DNA of 33,620 bases from contig JBCBYO010000033.1 in NCBI GenBank assembly GCA_039815825.1, positions 1 through 33,620 of the forward strand. The letters run 5' to 3'. Both the position numbers and the translations under genes were made by a program. This stretch comes from JBCBDX01 sp039815825. Its GTDB lineage: Bacteria > Pseudomonadota > Alphaproteobacteria > Rhizobiales > Rhizobiaceae. The notes under the pieces were generated by a model. It saw only the letters and a program-made list of their open reading frames with translations. It had not been told where the DNA came from and searched no databases. Each line of letters starts with the position of its first letter. Positions within the stretch are counted from its first letter, which is position 1. Below are positions 1 to 8,153 of the stretch, in pieces.

Positions 1-1
1 T

Positions 2-1276
2 GGAGTGCTCGATGGTGCCCAGTGTCTGCCGTCCGGTCAGCATTGGAAAGCCTCCGAGGCCCGGGTCGAAGAAAGCGCCGCTACCATTGCGCAGTCTCTT
101 TCAGAGTCCGTCGATCGTCTCGGCTCCAATACCGCCCGCCTTGAGGGTGTAGCTGGCAAAACACTGGACGATGTTGCTACGTTGGCTCGCAGCTTTGATG
201 ACCATGGTCGTATGCTGGCAAGCGCATCGGACTTGCTGGCCTCAGCGCAGTCGAACTTGACTGGAACGTTGAGCGAGCGCGCCGAAAGCATCGATCAACT
301 TACCGATGGTCTTTTGCGTAAATCGGAAGAAGTAAGCAGCGTTCTCCAAGCGTTTGAAGGCAATGTACTCACCGCAATCACATCCGTTGGCGACCGCGCA
401 ACGCGCTCAACCGGCGATGTTGCAGCGACCGTGCGTCAAACGGCCGACGATGCGATCACGCGCTTCGAAGAAGCGACGGCAGAAATGCGACGCATTTCAG
501 ACAGCATTCGCACCGACTTGGCATCAACACGCGAAGAAGTGCGTCGCGGTGTCATGGAGCTGCCCGACGAGACCAGGGAAAGCGCAAACGCGATGCGGCG
601 CGCTGTTTCTGAGCAAATCAACGCGCTGAAAGATCTGTCGCGCATCGTCGAAGACAGTGGACGTGCCCTGGACATTTCGGAGGGCCCCCGCGCAAAAAAG
701 CCTATAGCCCGGACCTCTGGCGCTAACGCGCCGGCTGGATCCGGGTATGGTGCTGCTGATGATGCTTTGAATGCGTTAGCAGCGACACCGCTACGGCAAA
801 ACGCCGAACCACGCTCGGTTCGACCCGAGCCAAAACCTGCCGCATCAAAGCGGCAGGCATCCGGCGAGACTTTTGTTAGCGATCTTCTGCGCCGTGCGTC
901 TGAGCCCGAAGACAATTACCGGGCTGGCAATCAATCAAATCAACCCAAATTGGGCGAGAATGCCGACATTGCGAGTGCCGTCGACACCAATGCCATGCAA
1001 GAAGCATGGCGACGGTACCGAGACGGTGAAAGGAACGTCTTTACACGGCAAATGTATACGCTACGCGGCCAGCGGACCTTTGATGACGTGAAGCGTCGCT
1101 ACGAAACAGATAGTGCGTTCCGCGCATCCATCGATCAGTATATTACCGATTTCGAAAACCTATTGAACGAAGTGAACCGCAATGACCGATCTGGTCGGCA
1201 AGTCGATCAGCAGCTGGTCTCCGATACAGGCAAGGTTTACACGCTTATGGCTCACGCGAGCGGGCGTCTGCGCTAA
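2..1276 (+). CDS. C-terminal part of a giant coiled-coil protein, growth-pole-ring (GPR)-like, 5'-truncated by window edge
   Basis: The reading frame is open to the left edge, so only about 424 C-terminal residues are present; the GTG at 5 is not a credible start. Residues up to about 240 are heptad-rich and full of Ala, Glu, Thr and Ser with no hydrophobic segments, as expected for long coiled coil. A low-complexity Pro/Ala linker follows, then a compact conserved end containing WRRYRDGERNVFTR, an FDDVKRRY segment and TGKVYTLMAHASGR. From memory, this ending is typical of the very long apolipoprotein-like proteins of Rhizobiales, including the growth-pole-ring protein of Agrobacterium that organises polar growth. 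The coiled coil and conserved end are seen; the family link is recalled; a role in polar growth is inference. It converges on the lipoprotein gene with a 16-base gap and no clear terminator. Confidence 0.65.
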   Translation, partial: GVLDGAQCLPSGQHWKASEARVEESAATIAQSLSESVDRLGSNTARLEGVAGKTLDDVATLARSFDDHGRMLASASDLLASAQSNLTGTLSERAESIDQLTDGLLRKSEEVSSVLQAFEGNVLTAITSVGDRATRSTGDVAATVRQTADDAITRFEEATAEMRRISDSIRTDLASTREEVRRGVMELPDETRESANAMRRAVSEQINALKDLSRIVEDSGRALDISEGPRAKKPIARTSGANAPAGSGYGAADDALNALAATPLRQNAEPRSVRPEPKPAASKRQASGETFVSDLLRRASEPEDNYRAGNQSNQPKLGENADIASAVDTNAMQEAWRRYRDGERNVFTRQMYTLRGQRTFDDVKRRYETDSAFRASIDQYITDFENLLNEVNRNDRSGRQVDQQLVSDTGKVYTLMAHASGRLR

Positions 1277-1292
1277 CCGGACTCCTCAACCC

Positions 1293-1913
1293 TTAAAGCC
1301 TGTTTGTGATCCAAAGGACAATGTCTTGGGTCACCAGGCCGAATGCGCGATCTAAGGCAGCCACATATTGCGGGCCTGATGCGGGCGCCCCAACGGGTGA
1401 AACTGCGCGGAAAGTGCGCGACGCGCGAACCCCACCATTGCGGTCATTTAGCAGTTTGACGCCGATAACAACCGTTGCCTGCTGATAAGTCACATCGATA
1501 CCGAATGCCCGAATGTCAGTGACGAGCTGGTAGTCAATAGCTAACCCCTGCCCCGGCAAACCTACCCCATCGAAACGACCAGTGGATTCCAGCGCCTCTG
1601 CCAATCGTTGTTGGACCAAACGTGGCAAACGATCGCTCCAACGGCTTTCACCCAAATATTGCAGTGTGATGGCGTCAGGTCGAACGACTATATTTTCACT
1701 ATCGAGAGCTTTGAGCGCTGTTGGTTCCGGAACCAAAAGTTGTAGACCGCCGCGCACCGCCGTTGCCTCCAAAGAGGCAGGTGTAGACAGCTGGTAGGTA
1801 TCAGAGGTCGCTTCTTGTGGGCCAAGCGCTGCACAGGAAGCCAGCGCAGTGCACGCAATGAGCGCGAGCACGAGTTTGCCCGCCTTCATTTTCCCAGAAA
1901 CGCTGCTACCCAT
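1293..1913 (-). CDS. ABC-type transport auxiliary lipoprotein, PqiC/LinN-like (MCE operon)
   Basis: Predicted outer-membrane lipoprotein of 206 residues with a basic N-terminus, a hydrophobic stretch and the lipobox LASC, so Cys27 would be lipidated. The body matches the ABC_trans_aux (PF03886-like) pattern: an N-terminal YQLSTPA strand, then LLVPEP, a NIVVRPD segment and a WSDRLPRLVQQRL helix. It is the last gene of the MCE operon, 12 bases after the MCE gene. The ATG at 1913 is preferred because AGGGG lies about 8 bases upstream; an internal ATG at 1889 would give a shorter signal peptide but has poor Shine-Dalgarno spacing. PqiC of E. coli and LinN of Sphingobium are family relatives that work beside MCE proteins. 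Its job is presumably to receive or pass on substrate at the outer membrane; the substrate cannot be read from the sequence. Confidence 0.85.
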   Translation of the reverse strand: MGSSVSGKMKAGKLVLALIACTALASCAALGPQEATSDTYQLSTPASLEATAVRGGLQLLVPEPTALKALDSENIVVRPDAITLQYLGESRWSDRLPRLVQQRLAEALESTGRFDGVGLPGQGLAIDYQLVTDIRAFGIDVTYQQATVVIGVKLLNDRNGGVRASRTFRAVSPVGAPASGPQYVAALDRAFGLVTQDIVLWITNRL

Positions 1914-1925
1914 AAACGCGTACCC

Positions 1926-3314
1926 CTAGCGGCGTTGCCGCTCACCATTACTTGGAAAACGTTTAACGCTGCCCTCTCCACCAAACAAGAGCCGTTGCGG
2001 GTTCTCTTCAAGGGCGGAAACCGTTTGCTCAAACCGGCGCAGGGAACGTCTCGTGTCCGAAAGTAATCCTTGAACGTCACGCAAGCCGTCGTTGGAGAAA
2101 CGCTCCAACCCCGCCGTTATGCCATCAAGACGCGCGTTAAGCGTATCTGCGGTCTGCCGGAATGCACGAAGCGTTTCAGATGCTTCAGCGATCAGATTGT
2201 CTGCGCCACCCTCCCCGCCACTCAGGAACGCTTCGGCTTGAACAAGGACACTATCGACCCGTGCCGACGCATCATTGAGGCGCTGGGTCATTTCGGTTGC
2301 GTTAGCGAAAATGTCATCAATCTGCTCAGAACGACCCGCAAAACTCTCGGAAATCTCTGAAACGCGATCCGCTGTTTCAGCGATTGAAGCGCTGGCCTCG
2401 CTGATGCCCGTGAGCGTTGAAGCAACCGTTTCCGGTTCAACTGCGGCCACCACTTGATCAATACGATCTATTGTTGCACCAAGCTGCTCACCAGTGCCTT
2501 GAAGATTGTCAATCAACTGCGTCGCACTTTCCGACATCGCCTCGAACTGCTCAGAAGCTTGTGCCAAATTCCCAGTAAATCCACGCGCATCGGTCACGAT
2601 GCCCTCAATATCTTCGGGAGAAACAGCGGCCAACAACCGATCAACGCCTTCAAGCGTTGTGTTCAGTGAACCGGTTACACCTTCCAAGGTCTCGCCCAAG
2701 GCGCCGATGCCGCCCAAAAACCGATCCACTTCATCGGCATTTTCAGCAAGTGCTGCGCTGATTTTGCTCGTGTTTTCCAACGTCTCGGTCAGTGGTCCGC
2801 GCGCATCGTCTACGAACGCTTCAAGGCCGCTTAAGACATTGTCTGCTCGTGCGAAAATATCTTGCGCGGTGGCAACAAGATCAGTGACCGCGGAAGGATC
2901 GGCTTTGATTGTTGCTGTTTCCCCGTTGGCGTCAGCAATGGCGAAAACATTATCAACCAACGTGTTGCCGCCGGCTAATTCAATATGCGCGATCCCGGTC
3001 AAACCAGTGAAAGCAAGCACGGCGGTCGTCTCACTTGAAATCGGCAAATCTGCTCGAACAATAGCGCGGGCAATGACCTGTCGTGGATTGTTCGCGTCAA
3101 AATCAATCCGCCGGATCGCGCCAACATCAATCCCGTTGAATTTGACCGGGCTACCGTTCGTCAGACCGGTCACCGATCCTTCAATGACAATGTCGAGGTC
3201 AGCAGATTCGGCACCCGTATCAACGCTGTAAAGCCAGTAGATCAAGCCAAAGGTTGCCAAGATCGCTAAAAGGCTAAAGGCGCCGACAGCCACATAATTT
3301 GCTTTCGTTTCCAT
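1926..3314 (-). CDS. mlaD: MlaD-family MCE substrate-binding protein with long helical tail
   Basis: A 462-residue inner-membrane-anchored periplasmic protein. An uncleaved N-terminal transmembrane helix spans about residues 8-30, followed by one MCE domain (about 38-115) with GSPVKFNGIDVGAIRRI and a GLTGIAHIEL loop, the usual pore-forming MCE signature. The rest (about 150-445) is almost entirely predicted helix with repeating Leu/Ile/Val and Ala/Thr/Ser/Asp positions. MCE proteins assemble as hexamers forming a central hydrophobic channel for lipids. The gene starts 8 bases after the ATPase gene and ends 12 bases before the lipoprotein gene. The E. coli MlaD is under 200 residues, so this tail is long and resembles the helical needle of PqiB-type proteins. 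Substrate is unknown: phospholipid is the default guess, but LinM relatives take part in uptake of hydrophobic compounds. Confidence 0.9.
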   Translation of the reverse strand: METKANYVAVGAFSLLAILATFGLIYWLYSVDTGAESADLDIVIEGSVTGLTNGSPVKFNGIDVGAIRRIDFDANNPRQVIARAIVRADLPISSETTAVLAFTGLTGIAHIELAGGNTLVDNVFAIADANGETATIKADPSAVTDLVATAQDIFARADNVLSGLEAFVDDARGPLTETLENTSKISAALAENADEVDRFLGGIGALGETLEGVTGSLNTTLEGVDRLLAAVSPEDIEGIVTDARGFTGNLAQASEQFEAMSESATQLIDNLQGTGEQLGATIDRIDQVVAAVEPETVASTLTGISEASASIAETADRVSEISESFAGRSEQIDDIFANATEMTQRLNDASARVDSVLVQAEAFLSGGEGGADNLIAEASETLRAFRQTADTLNARLDGITAGLERFSNDGLRDVQGLLSDTRRSLRRFEQTVSALEENPQRLLFGGEGSVKRFPSNGERQRR

Positions 3315-3322
3315 CTTCTCGC

Positions 3323-4102
3323 CTAAGCTTTTGCTCTGTCGGGGATCATGCGTGCGCGCTTGCCCCTGAAATAGGATTTAATCCACTCATGATCATTGGC
3401 CAACATGTCTTGCACCGTACCCTGCGCCAAAACACGCTTATCACCCAATACCGCAATGCGGTCTGCCACCGAAAACAGGCTATCGAGGTCATGTGTGACC
3501 ATATAAACTGTCAGACCCATCGTATCGCGCAGCTTTGCTATGAGCTCATCGAACTCGGCGGCACCGATCGGGTCGAGACCAGATGTCGGTTCATCGAGAA
3601 ATACGATGGCTGGATCCAACGCCAAGGCACGAGCAAGCGCGGCGCGCTTGATCATCCCACCAGATAGTTCGGACGGGTATTTTCCAGCATCGTCGGGTGA
3701 TAACCCCACCATTTGCAGCTTTAATATGGCCAGTTCATCGCGCAGTTTTTTGGGAACCCGTAAATACTCGCGCATCGGGACCTGCACATTCTCAAGGACC
3801 GTCAAAGACGAAAAGAGCGCACCATGCTGGAAAAGAACGCCCAATCGCATGTCAGCAGCGATCCTATCTTCCTCTGACATGGCATCAATATCGTGGCCAA
3901 ACATGCGTACAGAGCCGCCTTGCCGAGGCGTCAGACCCAATATGGCACGCATGAGGACGGACTTGCCCGTGCCGGACGCACCCACAAACCCAAGTATTTC
4001 CTGCGGTAAAACATCCAGATCGAGATCATGAAGTATGACGGCCTCGCCAAACTGCACATGAATATCGCGGACACTCAAGATGGGGTCTATTGGCGCTAGC
4101 AT
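3323..4102 (-). CDS. mlaF: MCE-system ABC transporter ATP-binding protein (MlaF type)
   Basis: Cytoplasmic ATPase subunit of 259 residues. Walker A GASGTGKS is at residues 41-48, a Q-loop near 92, the signature LSGGM at 146-150, Walker B IVFLDE at 166-171 and the switch His in VTHDLDSLF. The LSGGMIKRAALARAL signature is typical of the MlaF/Ttg2A group. ATP hydrolysis would drive lipid movement through the MlaE-like permease encoded upstream. Its ATG overlaps the permease stop codon by one base (TGATG), which indicates translational coupling and a stoichiometric complex. The MCE gene follows after 8 bases. Family assignment is firm; direction and substrate of transport are not visible. Confidence 0.95.
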   Translation of the reverse strand: MLAPIDPILSVRDIHVQFGEAVILHDLDLDVLPQEILGFVGASGTGKSVLMRAILGLTPRQGGSVRMFGHDIDAMSEEDRIAADMRLGVLFQHGALFSSLTVLENVQVPMREYLRVPKKLRDELAILKLQMVGLSPDDAGKYPSELSGGMIKRAALARALALDPAIVFLDEPTSGLDPIGAAEFDELIAKLRDTMGLTVYMVTHDLDSLFSVADRIAVLGDKRVLAQGTVQDMLANDHEWIKSYFRGKRARMIPDRAKA

Positions 4103-5280
4103 CAGATACCAGCTCCCGCATAGAAAATGGCGAACAAGCCATCCACGACAATCACAACGAAGATCACCTTAACAACCGCAGATGTTACACTACGGCCGAG
4201 CGACTCCGCGCTGCCACCAACCTTCATACCCTCGACCGAAGCGATGATCCCGATAAACATGGCCATAACTGGCGCCTTGGCCAACCCTGCCAGCACATCC
4301 TTAATCTCGATGGCAAAATGGGCACGGTCAAAAAACGATTCAGGCGTAATTCCAAGAAAGAACGCGCAAACGAACAATGCCCCTGCCATCGCAGAAATAT
4401 TGGCAACAATTGTAAGCATTGGAAGCGCGATAGCCAAAGCGACTAGCCGTGGAAATACGAGCACACCGATCGGATTGAGACCGATGACGGTAAGCGCATC
4501 AACTTCCTCACGCATCTTCATGGAGCCAATTTCGGCGGTGATAGCGCTGCCTGAACGACCAGCGACCATGATCGCCGTCAAAAGGACACCAATCTCACGG
4601 GCGGTGATAATGCCAACCAAGTCGACAACGAATATCTCGGCGCCAAACTGCCCTAGTTCAAACGCGCCCTGCTGCGCCAAAATGGCGCCGATAATCGTCG
4701 ACATCAACACAATGATGGGGATGGCTTGTACGCCCATCTTGTCAATCTGGCTGGCAATAGGCGCCCACGACATCCGGCTTCCGTGCCCACGCTTCATTTG
4801 GCTGCCCTGTACGGCTGCGCCAAAGATGTGAAGGGCGGCAACGGCATCGTTCATCATGCCAACCACACCGCGGCCTATCCATCCAAGAAGCGCGGGGGAT
4901 TTTCTATCTGAAGAACCCTTGGCCTGATGATCTTCGACAGCATCGGTTACCGCGTCCACAAGATCAACCGCATCATCGGGCATATGTTGATACTCCACCT
5001 CCACCGAGGCGCCACGCGCATCTCTGATCAACCGAAAGATCAACCAAGCGCCGGCCGTATCAATCTCATTTAAGTCGCTGCCATCGAAGGTCAGGCGTTC
5101 GATCCCCACCATTCGATTTGAAATGGTCTCAAATGCAGCATTGTAGGGGGCGATAATTGCCGACACCATCTGCCCATGCAAACGCACGACCACATGACCC
5201 TGTGCCTGTTCAACAACCACGGGTTCCTTGATAGACTGTCGGGCAACCGACATATTTCGGGTCGTCAAAACGTCGCTCAT
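4102..5280 (-). CDS. mlaE: MlaE-family permease with N-terminal STAS (MlaB-like) domain
   Basis: A 392-residue two-domain protein. Residues about 20-115 form a STAS-like domain with DLNEIDTAGAWLIFRLI, corresponding to the separate MlaB subunit of E. coli. From about 135 onward comes the MlaE (formerly DUF140) permease, with several membrane helices and the diagnostic segment AREIGVLLTAIMVAGRSGSA followed by EIGSMKMREEVDAL. The fusion makes a separate mlaB unnecessary. It is the first gene of the operon, reading away from the divergent epimerase gene across a 90-base gap that must hold the promoter. The STAS domain probably stabilises or regulates the ATPase, as MlaB does for MlaF. Family assignment is firm. 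Confidence 0.93.
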   Translation of the reverse strand: MSDVLTTRNMSVARQSIKEPVVVEQAQGHVVVRLHGQMVSAIIAPYNAAFETISNRMVGIERLTFDGSDLNEIDTAGAWLIFRLIRDARGASVEVEYQHMPDDAVDLVDAVTDAVEDHQAKGSSDRKSPALLGWIGRGVVGMMNDAVAALHIFGAAVQGSQMKRGHGSRMSWAPIASQIDKMGVQAIPIIVLMSTIIGAILAQQGAFELGQFGAEIFVVDLVGIITAREIGVLLTAIMVAGRSGSAITAEIGSMKMREEVDALTVIGLNPIGVLVFPRLVALAIALPMLTIVANISAMAGALFVCAFFLGITPESFFDRAHFAIEIKDVLAGLAKAPVMAMFIGIIASVEGMKVGGSAESLGRSVTSAVVKVIFVVIVVDGLFAIFYAGAGI

Positions 5281-5303
5281 TGCTTTTTAACATAGCACTC
5301 ATT

Positions 5304-5319
5304 TGCCAAAGAACTGGCA
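5304..5319. promoter_or_regulatory. Short inverted repeat in divergent mlaE/dgcA promoter region
   Basis: TGCCA-N6-TGGCA lies in the 90 bases between the divergent start codons of the MCE permease and epimerase genes. It could be an operator, but a 5-base dyad can arise by chance and no regulator gene adjoins it. No convincing -35/-10 pair was recognised. Confidence 0.25.
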
Positions 5320-5370
5320 CCGAAACGCAACAATGACCGCTTATGTCGACGTCCGCAGAAAGGCATATCC

Positions 5371-6360
5371 ATGAATATGGTCGTAAATGTGAAGTGCGAG
5401 ACATTCCCAATTAAAGGCGAGTTCCGCATCTCCCGTGGCGCCAAAACAACTGCTGATGTCATCGTTTGCGAAATTCGAGCCGGTGAACATGTCGGACGTG
5501 GGGAATGCGTACCCTATGCACGCTACGGCGAAACATTATCAGGCGTGGAAAAAGCAATTGGCAGTTTCGATATTGCCAACAACGGCTCAGCAAGCGCGGC
5601 GCGCGCGGCACTTCATGCTCAAATGGAGCGCGGCGCCGCACGAAACGCGCTAGATTGCGCCCTTTGGGACCTCGACGCGAAGCAAAACCAAAAGCAATTT
5701 CATCAGCTCACACAACTGCCCCCGCCAAGACCAATTGAAACCGCCTTCACACTCTCGCTGGACTCACCAGAAGCCATGGCCGATGCGGCCCGAAGAGCAT
5801 CATCACGGCCGCTTTTGAAGATAAAGCTTGGCGGATCGGACGACATCGCATGCATGCACGCCGTGGTGGCCAATGCGCCCAACAGCCGCATTATCATCGA
5901 CGCAAACGAGGCTTGGCGTGAAGAGGACCTACCCAAGCTGATGCGCGAGGCGGCGCATTTGGACATATCCCTCATCGAGCAACCCTTGCCCGCTGGCAAC
6001 GACAGCGCGCTGGCGAACATGCCACATCCCGTTCCCATTTGCGCGGACGAAAGCGCGCACTGCAGCCAAGGTATTGCCCAGCTCACTGACCGATACGATT
6101 ATGTGAACATTAAACTCGATAAAACCGGTGGGCTGACCGAAGCCTTCAAAATGCACGCTGAGGCCAAACGGCTGGGTTTCGGAATCATGGTCGGCTGCAT
6201 GGTTGGGACGTCTTTGGCCATGGCGCCGGCAATCCACTTGGCGCAAGATGCCGACTACGTCGATCTTGATGGCCCTCTTTTGCTCGCAAAAGACCGCACA
6301 CCGGCCTTGCACTACTTTGGCAGCACGGTATCTCCTCCGCAGGCAGCGCTTTGGGGCTGA
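5371..6360 (+). CDS. dgcA: Enolase-superfamily dipeptide epimerase / N-acetyl-D-glutamate racemase (DgcA type)
   Basis: A 329-residue enolase-superfamily enzyme of the muconate-lactonising/dipeptide-epimerase subgroup. The N-terminal capping domain carries ISRGAKT and GRGECVPYARYGE. The barrel holds the acid/base lysines in KIKLGG (K150, K152) and YVNIKLDK (K248), and the metal ligands D178 (IIIDANEAW), E203 (LIEQPLP) and D226 (CADES). The late DLDGPLLL motif is typical of Ala-Glu epimerases. All catalytic residues are present, so it should be active. Alphaproteobacterial homologues have been annotated both as L-Ala-D/L-Glu epimerase (murein recycling) and as DgcA, the racemase of D-glutamate catabolism; no dgcN neighbour is present to decide. 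An AGAAAGG Shine-Dalgarno sits about 8 bases before the ATG. It is followed after 25 bases by an SDR gene, probably co-transcribed. Confidence 0.88.
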   Translation: MNMVVNVKCETFPIKGEFRISRGAKTTADVIVCEIRAGEHVGRGECVPYARYGETLSGVEKAIGSFDIANNGSASAARAALHAQMERGAARNALDCALWDLDAKQNQKQFHQLTQLPPPRPIETAFTLSLDSPEAMADAARRASSRPLLKIKLGGSDDIACMHAVVANAPNSRIIIDANEAWREEDLPKLMREAAHLDISLIEQPLPAGNDSALANMPHPVPICADESAHCSQGIAQLTDRYDYVNIKLDKTGGLTEAFKMHAEAKRLGFGIMVGCMVGTSLAMAPAIHLAQDADYVDLDGPLLLAKDRTPALHYFGSTVSPPQAALWG

Positions 6361-6385
6361 AAAAAACAAATACTTGGAGGACACC

Positions 6386-7162
6386 ATGGATCTAGGCATC
6401 AAAGGGAAAACAGCCATCGTTTGCGCCGCAAGCCGCGGGCTTGGTCGTGCATGCGCTCACGCTTTGGCAGACGTTGGCGTTAATTTGATCGTCAACAGCG
6501 GCACGCAAGCTAATCTGGACAAAACTGCTGAAGAGCTGAGGACAAAAGGCGTCACGGTCACCGCAATCGCCGGCGACATTTCAACCCATGAAATCCAGGA
6601 CGCACTAATCGAAGCTGCCGGTGATGTTGATATTTTGGTCAACAACAATGGTGGCCCACCGCTCAAAGACTTCCGCCAATTGGATCGCGAGGCCATAACA
6701 AAGGGTGTCGAGCAAAACATGATCACACCGATCGAAATGATCCAAAAGGTAATCGATCCGATGGCGGAGCGCGGCTTCGGGCGGATCGTGAACATTACAT
6801 CTACGTCGGTTTATCAGCCCATCCCGGGTCTCGATCTATCATCAGGTGCCCGAGCCGGTTTGACATCATTCCTCGGCGGCGTTGCTTTGAACTATGCAGC
6901 AAAGAACGTAACGATAAACCAGATCCTACCAGGTAAATTCGACACCGACCGCATCCGCAAAACTATCGAATTTGCGGCTGAAAAAAATGGTGTCGATTTC
7001 GAAACGCAAAAGAAAACCGTGATGAACACCATTGCCGCCAAGCGCTTGGGTGACCCGTCGGAGTTTGGCAACACTTGCGCTTTTCTTTGTTCGGTTCACG
7101 CAGGCTACATGACGGGTCGAAACATCATTCTGGATGGCGGCGTGTATGCCAGCGCATTCTAA
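6386..7162 (+). CDS. Atypical short-chain dehydrogenase/reductase (SDR), catalytic Tyr and Lys replaced
   Basis: A 258-residue SDR with a Rossmann N-terminus (CAASRGLGRACA instead of the usual TGxxxGxG), NNNGGPP in place of NNAG, and a C-terminal GYMTGRNIILDGG. The ATG at 6386 is chosen because TTGGAGG lies 7-8 bases upstream; the longer open frame to 6203 only runs into the epimerase gene. In the active-site region the text reads SSGARAGL where ordinary SDRs have YxxxKaal, so by alignment Tyr becomes Ser and Lys becomes Arg. This matches a described subgroup of FabG-like SDRs that lacks a perfect NAD-binding motif and catalytic tetrad. The fold is certain; activity and substrate are not. The position behind dgcA suggests, but does not prove, a linked amino-acid pathway. 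Confidence 0.88.
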   Translation: MDLGIKGKTAIVCAASRGLGRACAHALADVGVNLIVNSGTQANLDKTAEELRTKGVTVTAIAGDISTHEIQDALIEAAGDVDILVNNNGGPPLKDFRQLDREAITKGVEQNMITPIEMIQKVIDPMAERGFGRIVNITSTSVYQPIPGLDLSSGARAGLTSFLGGVALNYAAKNVTINQILPGKFDTDRIRKTIEFAAEKNGVDFETQKKTVMNTIAAKRLGDPSEFGNTCAFLCSVHAGYMTGRNIILDGGVYASAF

Positions 7163-7179
7163 GTGACGTATTTGAATTT

Positions 7180-7200
7180 GGGGCGCTAAAAACGCGCCCC
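7180..7200 (+). terminator. Possible terminator between SDR and LysR genes
   Basis: A perfect 7-base GC stem, GGGGCGC and GCGCCCC, with a 7-base A-rich loop starts 17 bases after the SDR stop codon. The following TTCTAAA is only weakly U-rich, so termination may be partial. It lies between two convergent genes. Confidence 0.55.
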
Positions 7201-7234
7201 TTCTAAACGTTTGACTGCCATAGTTGAAACGTCG

Positions 7235-8146
7235 TCAGCGTTTAAGCAGCATCGGAACCAGTTTTTCCGCAGCTTCAATGACGGTGGCAACGCGCGCGAT
7301 GCGTCGGGCGCCGGGACGGTAGGTCAGATAAACCTGCGCAGGCGGAGACTCATAGGCCGGAAAACAGCGTATCAATTGACCTTGTGCCAATTTTTCTTCG
7401 AGCATGAATGATGGAAGAAACGAAAACCCCTGCCCGGCAACGGCCAGTTGAAGCAAAACGCCAAAATTGCGCACCGCAATGGGCCCTTTGACGTCCACAG
7501 ACGTTTCTCGTTTTTCCGAAGTAAAGCGCCACGTCGCGCCAGGTCGGTCACCGCGAAATGTCAAACAGGAGAGCGCGGCGAGGTCCTCGGGCTCCTTCGG
7601 ATCATACTGAGCCACCAAATCGGGAGCGGCGGCGATCCAACGCGTAAACCCACCCAAATGCCTGGCAACAAGGCGGTCGTCTTTAAAGGTCCCGACGCGA
7701 AACGCGATATCGGTGCCAGGGTCTTGCATATCCTCAAACGCATAGTCAGGACGCATGACAAGGCTCAGGTTTGGGTTCTCCGCGAGCAGCACGGGAAACA
7801 GCGCTGTGGCAACGAGACCACCAAACTCTGGCGTCGCGGCAATTGTGACTTGGCCGGAAATACCGGCGCTCTCTTCCGCCGCGATATCGCCCAGCAAATC
7901 AACTTCAGCCAAAATGGAACGAATGCGTTCATCCAACTTGCGACCCACTGGTGTTAGCCGAACGGAACGCGCACCGCGCTCAAGCAGGCGCACCTGCAAA
8001 TGCTCCTCCAATTGAGCGACGTGGCGACTGACACCGGACTTTGCCATACCCAAATGTTCCGATGCCGCGCTGATACCGCCAAGCCGGGCGACTGTGTGAA
8101 AGCTGAGAAGTGCTGGAAGACTTAAGGATCTAATATCTTGAACCAT
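7235..8146 (-). CDS. LysR-family transcriptional regulator
   Basis: A 303-residue LysR regulator. The winged helix-turn-helix is at about residues 8-67: LLSFHTVARLGGISAASEHL, then KSGVSRHVAQLEEHL and the wing with LTPVGRKL. The effector-binding periplasmic-protein-like domain begins near residue 90 (GQVTIAATPEFG). The start at 8146 is the standard LysR N-terminus; the frame stays open to 8512 but that extension would run through the divergent SDR gene. It is transcribed away from the SDR at 8246 with a 99-base shared gap carrying repeats, the classic arrangement in which the regulator controls itself and the neighbour. The effector is unknown. Confidence 0.93.
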   Translation of the reverse strand: MVQDIRSLSLPALLSFHTVARLGGISAASEHLGMAKSGVSRHVAQLEEHLQVRLLERGARSVRLTPVGRKLDERIRSILAEVDLLGDIAAEESAGISGQVTIAATPEFGGLVATALFPVLLAENPNLSLVMRPDYAFEDMQDPGTDIAFRVGTFKDDRLVARHLGGFTRWIAAAPDLVAQYDPKEPEDLAALSCLTFRGDRPGATWRFTSEKRETSVDVKGPIAVRNFGVLLQLAVAGQGFSFLPSFMLEEKLAQGQLIRCFPAYESPPAQVYLTYRPGARRIARVATVIEAAEKLVPMLLKR

Positions 8147-8153
8147 GGGTTCT

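Noticed and set aside
2506..3231. A 241-residue open frame opposite the MCE gene.
   Set aside because: Ser/Ala/Arg-rich composition typical of an antisense shadow, with no domain pattern; the MCE protein on the other strand is clear.
4127..4831. A 234-residue open frame opposite the MlaE permease.
   Set aside because: Shadow frame with biased Thr/Pro/Ser/Ile content and no recognisable family.
6203..6385. Longer start for the atypical SDR inside the epimerase gene.
   Set aside because: The added residues are not SDR-like, and TTGGAGG sits at the right distance before the ATG at 6386.
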